Part shown: positions 43,952 to 54,075 of the stretch, piece by piece
Layout of the letters: every line of letters starts with the position of its first letter
Numbering within the stretch: the stretch's first letter is position 1
NCBI GenBank assembly: GCA_014529385.2
Contig: CM043971.1
Span: 26,391,769-26,455,768 of the forward strand
Reading direction: 5' to 3'
From: Adiantum capillus-veneris
Taxonomy: Eukaryota > Streptophyta > Polypodiopsida > Polypodiales > Pteridaceae
Length of the DNA: 64,000 nucleotides
Position numbers and translations under genes: made by a program
The notes under the pieces: generated by a model
Told to the model about the DNA's origin: nothing
Database searches by the model: none
The model's input: the letters and a program-made list of their open reading frames with translations, nothing else

Positions 43952-45340
43952 GTGTTGCCCACACTGTAATCCTTGCTCGCCTTTTTACTCTTGGATTAAA
44001 GCAAAATACCACAACTTGTTAGCCAACAATCATTGTACGAATACTCAGCTCCATAGTACCATTTCCAACATGCCAAACCTGGTACATTCTAGTACCAATT
44101 CCTACCTCAGTAGTACCCAATTTGAAGCTTTTCTAGATTTTGAATAGTACCAAACAGATGCATAGTACCATTGTTTGGTAGAAATGCTCCAAAGTAAAGA
44201 TGCATAGTCCCAATTAGGTACTTTTTTGTATCTAGAAAGTTGTTATTTTGGAACTATGGATCCATTTTGTAGCTTTGCAGTATACAAAAAAGTACCCAAA
44301 TTGGTACTAGGTTTCCAAATTGGTACTATGCAGGGTACAGACATGTACCCACTTTGGGACTAGGGATCCTATTTGATACTGTGAATTTAGGTTGGTACTA
44401 TGCAATGTACAAAATTTGGTACTAGAGATACTGTTTGATACTACGAATTCATGTTGGTACTATACAATGTACAGGATTTGGTACTAGGGATCCTTTTTGG
44501 TACTATGAATTCAAGCTAGTACTATGCAATGTACAGGATTTGGTACTAGGGATCCTTTTTGGTACTATGAATTCAAGCTAGTACTATGCAATGTACAGGA
44601 TTTGGTACTAGGGATCCTTTTTGGTACTATGAATTCAAGCTAGTACTATGCAATGTACAGTATTTGGTACTAATGATCCTTTTGGGTACTATGAATTTAG
44701 GCTGGTACCATGCAATGTAGAGAATTTGGTACTGGGGATCATGTTTGGTACTATGAATTCAGGCTGGTACCATGCAATGTAAAAAATTTGGTATTAGGGA
44801 TCATGTTTGGTACTAGGTTTGGTACTATGAATTTAGGCTGGTACCATGCAACGTACAGAATTTGGTACTAGAGATCCTGCTTAGTACTATGAACTCAGGC
44901 TAGTACCATGCAATGTACAAAACTTGGTACTAGGGATCCTGTTTGGTACTCTGAATTCAGGCTGGTACCATGCAATGTATAGAATTTGGTAGTAGGGACC
45001 CTGTTTTGTACTATGGATTCGGTTGGTATTATGCAATGTACATAATTTGGTACTATGGACCCTGCTTGGTCCTATGAATACAGGTTGGTTCTATGCAATG
45101 TACAAAAATGTACCCACTTTGGTACTATGAATCCAATTTGGTACTATCAATCCAGTTTGGTGCTTTTCTACAATTAATTTGGTACTATAGCCTGAAATCT
45201 GGCAATACAGTGCCAAATTTGGTATTTTAGAATGAGTTGGTGGTTTACATTGTTAATTTTGGTACTGCAAACTACTTTGGTGCTTGGCTGTTTTATAGTA
45301 ATATTCTGAGCTCTAATGTGGATCAAATTTTGTATATAGG
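43952..45340 (+). other. Likely intron of gene B, 1.39 kb
   Basis: CAA|GTAATA at the left and TTTTGTATATAG|GTGGAG at the right join LLDDSQ to VELYRRF in phase 0. Most of its length is the GGTACTA minisatellite. Confidence 0.5.
44050..45260 (+). repeat. Minisatellite built on GGTACTA, main period about 62 bp
   Basis: GGTACT(A/G) recurs dozens of times. In the core (44440-44660) units TTGGTACTAGGGATCC, TTTTTGGTACTATGAATTC, AAGCTAGTACTATGCAATGTACAG repeat with an exact 62-bp period at least three times, and with growing divergence to both sides. GTAC, TAGTACTA and GAATTC give many short palindromes. Confidence 0.9.
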
Positions 45341-47309
45341 TGGAGCTCTATAGAAGATTCAAAAGCACGTATCCTGCGGTGGAGTTGTCACTTAGGTCCT
45401 TTGAGACACTCAAGCCATTCTTTGTCCAAAAATTAAAGGAGCGCTATACTTGCTGCTGTATTTACCATATCCAGATGGTATACTTCAGGGATGCTTTCAA
45501 TCAAATGCGCCAGAACAAGTTTGGGCATCACACAAAGGAACATCCATGTACATGCTCCATTTGTGGTACACAGTGTGAAGTAGGTGAGTGTTCTACAAAC
45601 CAGGCAGTTTTTCAGCACATAAGTATCTTGTTGGATTTCATATTGTGCCCTCGCCCTAAGGATCATGAATATCACGCACAGAGATGCTTGCTGGGAGAGT
45701 GCCCTAGATGTGGTGTAAGGAAGTTGTCATTCTTCCCAGACGAGATTGCAACAGATAGCAGGGAGGTGATTGTTAAGATAGACGAGATTGCAGCAGATAG
45801 CAGGAAGGTGATTGTTAAGATATTTAAGGATGTGGGTATTGGACAGGTTAATGCTGAAGGAAACGAGAAGAAGAGAAAGGAATTAGTCATGGAAAGGATG
45901 AAAAGTGCAACTTTCATTCATCTTTTTTCAGATCATCTGAAAAGCTTTGTCAAGCACAACTTTGTTTTTAGGTGGCAGGCCAAACAATTTAAAAACTGCT
46001 TGCTAAAGTTTCCAAGTGACGTTGTGGTTTCTGCTGTTGATTTTGCAGAGAATTACAGCTTTAAAGTGCAGAATGAGATTAAGTCCATGCATTGGTGGTC
46101 AACACAGGTCACAATACTGGTGCACATCTCTTATATCAGAAATTCAGTAGGAGCCATTGAGAAGACTCTGCATTTTTACATATTAGACGATAAGCTCCAT
46201 GACACGCTCTTTGTTCAACATTGTTTTCTCTTGCATGACAGCTGGATGAAACAACAAGGACAATGTTTCCGTTATCATTGGGTTTGGTCAAATGGTGCCG
46301 CTTCACAGTTCAAGGCAAGACGATCGTACTATTTTGTAGCCAGGTATTATCAGTTGACAGGATTGCATATGATGCACACTTCTCCGCTTCAGGACATGGA
46401 AAAGGAGAGCATGATGGTGCAAGTGTTGTTATCAAGAGAACCTTAAAGCATGAGGAGCTAAAGCCCAATGACTGGCCCATGAAGTGTGTGGCTGATGTGG
46501 TCAATTTTCTAAACGCGATGTTTAACACAGTGAGGGAAGGTGGGGGTGCCAGCGCAAGAAGGGTCTTTTGGTTGGTTTCATCGAATGATGTGTTGTGTTC
46601 TCCACTATGGGATTGCAAACCAATTGCAGGGTCTCGCTCATTCCATTGTGTTGACGGCTACTCAATACACAATCCATGTGATGTGCGTTTTTGGACGCTG
46701 TCTTGCTTTTGTGATCCTTGTGTGCATGGGCAATGGAGGAGATGCAATAATAAACAGTGCACTGAAGAATGGAAATATCTCTCCATTGAGCCATTGACAG
46801 AGTCTGTACAAGTAGGTAGTGACGAGGACGAGGATGATGAGGAGACCTACAATGATCTGCTTTCCTCCCAAGTGAGTGTGGATTTAACCATGCCTATGTA
46901 TGAAGGAGACCCTAAGGTGCTAAGCCAATTATTGTCCATTGGGGATAACTTTGCAGTGAAAGCAGCCGAGGAGAAAGAGGACTTCTACCTTCTAAAGTGC
47001 ACCAAAACCATGTACCAGGCACCAAGAGTACTGAAGGACCTTTGGCATAACAAGATCGTAAAGGGTGGAATTCTAGTTGAGGATTTGTGCTATGCCCTGG
47101 TTGAGGGCAAAGTTGATACTTTTACCCTATTGAATGAGAAACCACTGGTCATGATCTACTCCCATCTTGTTAGAGCCATACGGTTCCCCATGGAGGTCAA
47201 ACCGGGCCTGCATAACCATTTTAAACTATCCTTAGAGATATATGAAAATATCTACAACAGTATGCCATATGACAAAGGGAGTGACCACGAGGGGAGCCAT
47301 ACAGCGTAA

Positions 47310-47840
47310 ACCCCAACTACAAGTCTAGCCACTGGCAGCAACAGTTGTAATTCTCTTGAATAGAATCTTACTTGTGATCAGTAGTGTGTACTTGCTAATT
47401 TGTTTTCAGTTGACTCTTGTAGTACCAAATTTGATAGCCAGACTGCCTAATCCTTGTTTGATAGCAAGATACTTTAATATCGTTGAAAATATCTTAGGCA
47501 GGTGTAAGAATCTGGGTTTAGTTATCAATGGGACAGAAATTAAAGTGGGAAGGAGTAATCAATGCTCGTGGGTTATTTGACATTTCTGTTGATTCAGGCT
47601 TCACATGCAAATAGCAACAGAAAAATTACCAAAGAAGTGGCAAGAAAAAGATCATGTGCAGAAAAATTAAGTGCATGTGTAAAACTTTTGCAGACGAAGG
47701 TTCATGCCCAGCAATAATTTCTTATTACACGAAAATGCCAGTCTTTTACAGAATCTTTTACACATCAGGGGGGTCAAACCGGTTCGAGTACCCTTCCAAA
47801 GATACAAAGTAGTCAGCAACATACAAGGAGATGTCGTCCT
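47310..47840. other. Non-coding 3' flank of gene B
   Basis: No feature recognised. It may include the 3' untranslated part and end of the transposon; no terminal inverted repeat was found by eye. Confidence 0.4.
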
Positions 47841-47841
47841 C

Positions 47842-48638
47842 TACATCAAACAGGGGTGTGCACCGGCTATAAGGAGTGGGGAACTTCTCATTCCCCTGCC
47901 ACCTGTATTGTTTTGATTTGATTGACCTTCTCGAAATTGTCCCCTGCAACCACTTGGGCCTCGACCACGACCTCTACCTCTACCTCTGTTGGAGTTAGAA
48001 TAGAAGGCCTGTTCAGAATTATTTTTGCCATGAGAAGAAGATGTGTCAAGGTTCTTCTCCTCAAGAATAAGCATAGAAATCAAATCTTGGAACACGGGGA
48101 TGTCGTCTCTTGTATTCATGGAAGACCTGAAATGTACATACTCATCTCCTAGGCCATCCAAGCATGCACGGACAATGTCATCGTCTTCCACTGAGACTTT
48201 AATAGATCCAAGAGCCTCAATGATACTCTTGATCTTCAAGGCATAATCATTGATGGAGAGGTTGTTCCTCTTAACCTGATTTAGCTCCGACTTTAGTTGA
48301 AGCTTCCTGGCCTTGGTGTTCACCTCAAACACTCTGCCTATGGTTTTCCATGCAATGGCGGGGGTTTCACCATCCTGTAGATAGCCCATCATGCCATCTG
48401 TGATGCTCATAGAAAGCCAATACATCACTTTGCTCTGGCCTTGTTGTCAGTCCCTTAAAGCTTTTCTTTGCTCTGCTGTAGCATTTGCCTCAGGAATATC
48501 TGGTTCCTTTTCATTGTCTCCTTCTACATAGTCCCAATAACCTTTCCCTTTTAGAAAATTAGTTATTCTGAACTTCCATGCAGGGTAGTTATTTTTCTCA
48601 AGCTTCTCACTGACAATCTGATTGAAACCGTCAGACAT
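47842..48638 (-). pseudogene. Ty1/copia gag (UBN2-type), minus strand, truncated, one stop
   Basis: The frame begins at ATG 48636-48638 (MSDGFNQIVSEKLEKNNY) with the YPAWKFRITNFL opening of copia gag. TGA at 48447-48449 replaces the Trp expected after ALRD. The same frame continues with MYWLSMSITDGMM, AWKTIGRVFE, LQLKSELNQVKR and NDYALKIKSI to an Arg/Gly-rich tail (GRGRGRGRG). The zinc knuckle and pol are missing because the element is cut off near 47840. PBS and LTR lie upstream in the expected order. Confidence 0.85.
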
Positions 48639-48676
48639 CTTGAAGCACTAAGACAAAATAGCTGCAATCTGCAAAA

Positions 48677-48850
48677 CCCTGCAAATCTGTTGAACCTGCA
48701 CTGTACTTGTACAGTAAATCTCTATATATTGTACTTTGGAGACCTGTTCAGAAACTTGTACGAAAAACCTGCAAATCTGTTGAACCTGCACTGTACTTAT
48801 ACAATAAATCTTTGTATATTGCACTTTGGAGACCTGTTCAAAAACTTTGG
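48677..48850 (-). repeat. Tandem duplication in the copia leader, unit about 90 bp
   Basis: The block CCTGCAAATCTGTTGAACC to GGAGACCTGTTCA(G/A)AAACTT occurs twice in a row, with a handful of substitutions, between gag and the primer-binding site. Confidence 0.85.
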
Positions 48851-48921
48851 CATCTGGTCGTGGATTGCGAACGAAGAGATTGTGATTCTCTTGCTCTCTT
48901 AGCCTCTCTTGCCTGCACCAG

Positions 48922-48933
48922 GCTCTGATACCA
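48922..48933 (-). promoter_or_regulatory. Primer-binding site (initiator-Met tRNA type)
   Basis: The minus strand reads TGGTATCAGAGC, directly after CTTCACA, the end of the LTR. It sets the orientation of this element. Confidence 0.85.
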
Positions 48934-49257
48934 TGTGAAGAATGAGGATGCAAGAGAGCTACACGAGACAAGCACAAAGCACACAGAGATGGAAAGCTTC
49001 TTCTTCTTCTTCACTAAGAAAAGAGAGTACAAAATGACTAAGTGCTAAAGCTGAAAAATAGCACATATGTACATGCGGTCACTAAGTGTGAACTCGCTAC
49101 AAGCATACTAGGCTGGCACTATAAGTGTAGTCCAGCTGTAGAATCACTGGCAGAGATCCTCCGTGTCGGTCACCTAACGCGCCAGTGAGTAAATGTCGTA
49201 AGCGGCCAAGACCCGTAGTGGATGCCAGCTCAAGATGTAGACCTAGACATCTCAACA
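48934..49257 (-). repeat. 5' LTR of the truncated copia element (about 324 bp)
   Basis: The right end on the minus strand is fixed by the PBS (ends CTTCACA). The proposed start TGTTGAGATG at 49257 is the best TG start at a sensible distance, but no partner LTR confirms it. Confidence 0.55.
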
Positions 49258-50629
49258 ATAAGTTTTTTTCCATTGTTTGAACCGTGCAATGCTTACTCAG
49301 TTTAATTCTTTCATTCTTCCTCCGCGGCTCTCCCAAAGGAGCTACCCAAAAACTGCCAAAAAGTTGGGCCCTTAGGGCGGATTAAACCTCCTATTTTTAG
49401 CCCCCCTTTTGCATGTGAGGCCTCCCTATTTTTGGCTTCATTTCCTTATGACCCAAGTCATCCACTGCGCGGGATCCCCCTTTTAATCGGGGCACCAACG
49501 GCGCCGTCGGTGCTCCCAAGCCTCCTCTCAAAAATGGTTGCCCTTTGGGTGTGTGAACAATGGCCACGAGGGCCTGCCATGTCATCGGATGCTCACGCTA
49601 CACAGCCCAGGGCCACCGCCTGTAGCGATCCACCTACGCCTGCCAACTACCCAAAGGTGCCAAAATACAGAGGGTCACAACCCAAGCAACGCTCAAATCC
49701 GTCAGCCACCATTGGGAGCGCCACCACAACAACGCCACGAGCTCGACCCCATAGCCGGGGAGCTCAACATGCTCACCACATTGATGCCTCACAAAAGGTG
49801 ATGCCCCATTATATATATCCCACAATCAGTTTGCCCACGTGCACATATGGGTTCATGCGACGATGCCACATGGCGGCGCCAGAGGGGTCCCCCTCCAAGC
49901 CTCCCCAAGCTCACACATTCCAAAGAGACTTTATGAAGGAACCTTTTTGACCAACAACTTCTCTCTCTGCAGTTTGATGCCTAGGGGTCGGATGACCGAG
50001 CCATAAAAAACAAGTGGGAGCTCCTGTCCCTAACTTCAAGTTGTCAAGCCCTTGTTGCTTTTCGACCTTGTCGGGCCTGTCAACCAATATAACCAAAAAC
50101 TAGTAAAATCATCTGGCCTCACCTAACCGACAATCGTCACCAACTTCAAGAGTCTGCATCTTCTTGGTCCGCACTCCGTTTGAGACGCTGTCACTTTCTG
50201 TCTATTCCATACACCGCATAGAATGCAGAAAATTCTTGGCAAGGCTCCAATCATTAGATGGCACATCTTCCGAGGTGGCCAACCCAACACAACCTAACCC
50301 CCGACAAAACTTTGATTGGTCGTATCTTGGCATCCAGGACTCCGATCGATGATCTGAAAAGACCGACATGCTCCATAAATCAAGCACTACACACCATAGT
50401 CCCAAACTGTCTCGGACCACCTAGCATCACTTGGCCTATCCATCTCAAATTTGCAATCACTTCCAACTTCTCCGCTGTCACTTGCCAGCACAGGCTCTTC
50501 CCATCTGCTCTATCCCTCTTCCGTGCATCTGTAAGCATACACATTGATCATTGTTTGTGTCCTCTTCTAGGGTTGACACACTTTGGCTGCACCATCATTG
50601 CCCAAGTGATTCACCCATAACCGCAGCCA
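49258..50629. other. Non-coding; partly related to 16530-17430
   Basis: Several short open frames here lack motifs. The part from about 50090 to 50620 is a diverged relative of the segment next to the gag piece at 16.5 kb (see there). Confidence 0.4.
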
Positions 50630-51598
50630 TCAGTACACACAGTATGCCCAAATCACTTTAGCATTTCTTCGCACACTTACCTGCCTCATCAGCACTCCTG
50701 GCCCTATAATCACATCATCTACACCAACCAACAATTTTGATCCTCCCTCCCAACCATGTAAAGCAGAGATCATCTCCATGGAACTCCGTATCTGGTAGAT
50801 AACATACCTCACTGATGCACTTACAAGCATATATTTCGACCATGTATTGCATACCTCTTTTGACAACTTGGACTCACCCTTGACATCTCCTTTCCTCTCC
50901 ATAGAACATGCTCGTGGCATTGGACTCTCCACTTGTATAGGGACTAACCCTCGCATCACCTGTACCCTAGTCAAAGCTTTATCCACAAGCACTAGAATCT
51001 CTTTATCCATGGTATCCTCAGTAGCATCAAAGACCCAATGAGCTTCACTTTTACAACATACCTGATCCAAAAAACCTGCACCTATAGCATCATCATGGAA
51101 ATACATAGGTACCTCCAGATGCTCTTCTCTTTCGGCAGCATCCATCACCTCATGAGCTTCAGAAATATGCCCAACCCCCTTGGTTTCTATTTCATCATCA
51201 TCCCCTTGTCGTTTTTTTCGTTTTTGTGCATAGATGTGAGCTACGGCTGTTAGCCTTTGCTCATCAAGCTTTTCTAAATCTTCAAGCCTCTCCAACAATT
51301 CATGTCCAATCAACTCAAGATCTTTTGCTACCCTTAATGTCAGCGCTTTAAATTCTATTGGTAGTATGGCATCAAGACCATAAACAAGATTAAAAGGTGT
51401 AGCATTTAAAGTTGTCTTAAATGAAACTCTATAAGCCCATAGAGCGGCATGTAGATTCATTTCCCAATCAGTTCGTCTTGAACTAACTACTTTAGTCAAT
51501 ACCGAGCTAAGAATTTTAGTCGTGTGCTCAACTTGTCCATTTGCTTGTGGATGATATGGAGTGGATTTGTTATGGATGACCATAAATTCATTACTCAA
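50630..51598 (-). pseudogene. Gypsy integrase C-terminal half fused to an unknown tail
   Basis: The minus-strand frame starts at the end of the integrase core (EFMVIHNKSTPYHPQANGQ, carrying the catalytic Glu region as VE) and continues through WAYRVSFKTTLNATPF and LPIEFKALTLRVAKDLE. From about residue 130 the normal integrase ending is replaced by some 190 acidic residues with no recognised motif (EAHEVMDAAEREEH, LVGVDDVIIGPGVLM). The tail could be read-through of a non-coding junction or a captured segment. Joined to the upstream core by a frameshift near 51595. Confidence 0.75.
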
Positions 51599-52763
51599 TT
51601 ACCTCATTGAGAAAATGAGTTCCCCTATCACTGACAATTTGTATTGGAAGTCCATATCTTGTAAATACATTCTCGTACAAGAATGCGGATGTGGTTCTAG
51701 CATCATTCTTTCTGGTTGCCTTAGCCTCTGCCCACTTGGTCAAATAGTCTGTAGCTACAATAATATATTGAGATTGAGTTCTATAAGCAAGTGGTTGTAT
51801 TGGACCAACAAAATCTATGCCCCATCTATGAGTTCCCCTATCACTGACAATTTCTATTGGAAGTCCATATCTTGTGAATACATTCTCATACAAGAATGTG
51901 ATTGTGGTTCTAGCATCATTCTTTCTAGTTGCCTTAGCCTCTGCCCACTTGGTCAAATAGTCCGTAGCTACAATAATATATTGAGCTTGAGTTCTTTAAG
52001 CAGGTGGTTGTATTGGCCCAACAAAATCTATGCCCCATTTTGCAAAAGCTCTAGTCCCCCATCATTGGTCTTAAAGGCATGCTATCTACCTTGATTGGCA
52101 TTTTTGCTCGTTGGCATGCATCACACTTTAGAACATATTCTTTGGTATCTACAAAAAGTGTTGGCCACCATATGTCTACCATTAAAATTTCTCTAGCGGT
52201 GGTTTCACTGACCTTCAGCTAATCCAACATGTGCTTGTTCTAGAGTGGGAATGTATGCATCTTCATTTGCACAAATACGCAAATGTTGATCCTTTCCTCT
52301 CCTATACAATTGGTTTTCAATAAAAGCATAATCTCTTGCTTCAGTTTCAATATCTCATATCCTCTAGAAACGTTCTACTTGATAAGTAAGAAACTAGAGA
52401 GTTACTCCACTTAGGAACAAGTGAAATATGAAATAATGTCACATGAGGTATGGGTGCTTGTTTCTAGCATTTAAGACAGTTTTTTACAAATGAGTGAACA
52501 TCACTCCTCATGGTTGGCCAGAATACTCCAAGTCTCAAGATCCATTCCATAGTTTGGTCTTTCGCAAAGTGAAGTCCTACTATGGTTATGTGCGCTTGAC
52601 TTAGGTATTGGGTTTTCTCCTCAGGAGTAATACACAAAAGCAATATTCCATCTCGATTTCTTTTGTATAGTCTTACAACTAGTAATTGATACATAACTGA
52701 TTGCCCAATTAATCCTGGTGTAGGAAGTGGTATTTGAGAATCCACTTGAGCTATGGTCATCAA
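51599..52763 (-). pseudogene. Gypsy integrase N-terminal half: two H2C2 modules and duplicated core, broken
   Basis: On the minus strand: a first zinc-binding module (HITIVGLHFAKDQ, GVFWPTMRSD, CLKC) at 52600-52464; remnants of a second module (CDACQ-type wording) near 52120-52180; then the catalytic core. The core is present twice in tandem (WGIDFVGPIQP to VSDRGTH), each carrying two catalytic Asp residues. Several stops and shifts are present (a TAA near 51990). It is the same family as the integrase at 21-22 kb, in the opposite orientation. Confidence 0.8.
51616..52041 (-). repeat. 213-bp in-frame tandem duplication within integrase
   Basis: TATGCCCCAT occurs at 51816-51825 and 52029-52038, and GAGTTCCCCTATCACTGACA at 51617 and 51830; both pairs are 213 bp apart, exactly 71 codons. 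The copies differ at a small number of positions. Confidence 0.9.
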
Positions 52764-52938
52764 TCAAACCATATCTTCTAACCAACGGGTTATCATTTCC
52801 ACGAAGAACAGATATGCATCTGGTAGATCATCGTCTACTCCTTTTGGTGGTTCTCCTTAAATATCCATGGCTTTATTCCAAGGAGGGGGATTAGTAGATA
52901 TGCATTCTGGGGTAGCCCCATGGAAAATCTCTCTCGCT

Positions 52939-53480
52939 CTACTTTCTAGTTTCTATTTGCAAGTTTCGGAGAGGAGGAAAGCATGTCGTTGTTTTGGTCT
53001 TTGTACATGACCCCCAATCCACAATGCTTGCATAGACCCCCTTCTGTCCAAAGTGAAGCATCATGTTACAGGAGTGAAGGTCATTGTGGAGATAGTCGTA
53101 TGCATGTAGATACTTTAGGGTCTGCAAAATGTTATTTTGGAATAGCTCTATTGCTCCTTCAGTGGTTACATAATCGCGAATGGCAGGTTGATTGCCATCT
53201 GCAGTGCACTCTCTTATCCACTGCTCTACATGGCTGCCATTCCAAAAACGTGAAATGAGCATTGGACACTCTATGTGGCGGACCATGGCAAGTGGATAAA
53301 TAATGTCGTGATAAGCGATGTCCAAAACTGTGGCTTCGTCCATGATGACCTGCTGATCCACTGTGGGTCCATGCAAGTGGACTTTGAAGATCTTCACCGC
53401 GTACGGTGGCTCTTTAAATGCAGGATGTGTGACACCTACATGCTTCACATGTGCCAATATCCCTTTGAGCCGATCTAAAA
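52939..53480 (-). pseudogene. Kinase-fold fragment (HNDLH...VDWG motifs)
   Basis: The minus strand codes about 175 residues with the order of a protein-kinase-like fold: YAVKIFK (Lys of the small lobe), EATVLDIAYHDII, CPMLISRFWNG (hinge), LKYLHAYDYLHNDLHSCNMML (catalytic loop; Asp and Asn present) and IVDWG (metal-binding Asp). The loop wording HNDLHxxN and DWG is closer to aminoglycoside/choline-kinase-like or atypical kinases than to classical Ser/Thr kinases. There is no ATG at the front: CTATTTTAG just upstream looks like a splice acceptor, so this may be one exon. It lies directly upstream of the gypsy integrase on the same strand. The glycine loop and C-lobe are missing. Confidence 0.6.
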
Positions 53481-53499
53481 TAGAGAAACCTATAGGTCA

Positions 53500-53810
53500 C
53501 TCTGAAGTGAGAAGTGTAGCATCATGCCTACAGCACTCCACGAGTCGACCACTAAATTCTAACTCAACCCTGTGGTGAGAGATAGACTACTGCACCACAC
53601 GAGTGAGAATCTAAGTCTATCCTAAAACCCTTCTCTATAGTGAGCCAAGTGGTTGCACAACACATGAAAAGTGACTAGTTTCTACTCACTTCTAGAGTGA
53701 GCCGGATGGCTACACACCACGAAGTGGCCTATAACTTGCAATCCACCTCTGTGATGAGAGAAAAACAACTACACCACACGAGTCTGGCACAACACACAAA
53801 AACAAGTTAG
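53500..53810. repeat. Degenerate tandem repeat, period roughly 60-70 bp
   Basis: Variants of GTGAG(A/C)...CACCACACGAGT recur about four times, with TGGTGAGAGA-type starts. Strongly diverged and judged by eye. Confidence 0.5.
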
Positions 53811-53914
53811 AAAAAATGGTAAACTTCAAAATTATACCTTAAGCTCCAGCTATCTATTGCTCCTCTTGTAGTCGTTGGTTTTGATCGAAACCGGTGACCG
53901 TCCTTATATAAATA

Positions 53915-53948
53915 TTTTTTCGATCGAAAGATATTTTGATCGAAAAAA
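53915..53948. other. Inverted repeat able to form a hairpin
   Basis: TTTTTTCGATC (53915-53925) is followed after 12 bases by its exact reverse complement GATCGAAAAAA (53938-53948). A second inverted repeat, ACGTATAA/TTATACGT, lies about 30 bases further on. Both sit just upstream of the chromovirus 5' LTR. Confidence 0.75.
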
Positions 53949-54075
53949 ATGAAACGGCTATTTGGTGATTATTCGAGATTTCGACGTATAATGACGTTTT
54001 ATACGTATATTTTTTTCGGTACGAACATATAAATACAACATAAAATGTAATTTATAGCAGTAAGAACAATCTTTC

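Larger units (their letters stand above)
43148..47309 (+). pseudogene. Transposase-like gene B with RNase H-fold motifs, spliced and frameshifted
   Basis: The start at 43148 has a GCCATGG context. Pieces in order: MASQAST... with VFLLGYWAQKKREQQHK (43148-43480); after a shift, TKDLVAAFWKSETRVSPNKKD (43521-43910); LLDDSQ then a GTAATA donor near 43952. An intron to the TATATAG acceptor at 45340 is followed by VELYRRFKSTYPAVELSLRSF, RYTCCCIYH, two Cys pairs near 45550 and 45690, SAVDFAENYSF (first acidic residue), HDTLFVQHC, WSNGAASQFK (Asp expected, Asn found), then a frameshift near 46350-46370 and SASGHGKGEHDGASVVIKR. It continues with CFCDPC and an acidic stretch to TAA at 47307-47309. The order D, D/N, D/E around SQFK and GHGKG suggests a DDE/D-type nuclease fold. 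The exact transposase family is not named here. Confidence 0.55.

Noticed and set aside
44050-45260. Regular repeats considered as a CRISPR-like array
   Set aside because: Units are contiguous and diverge gradually, with no unique spacers; the plant context makes a minisatellite the right call.
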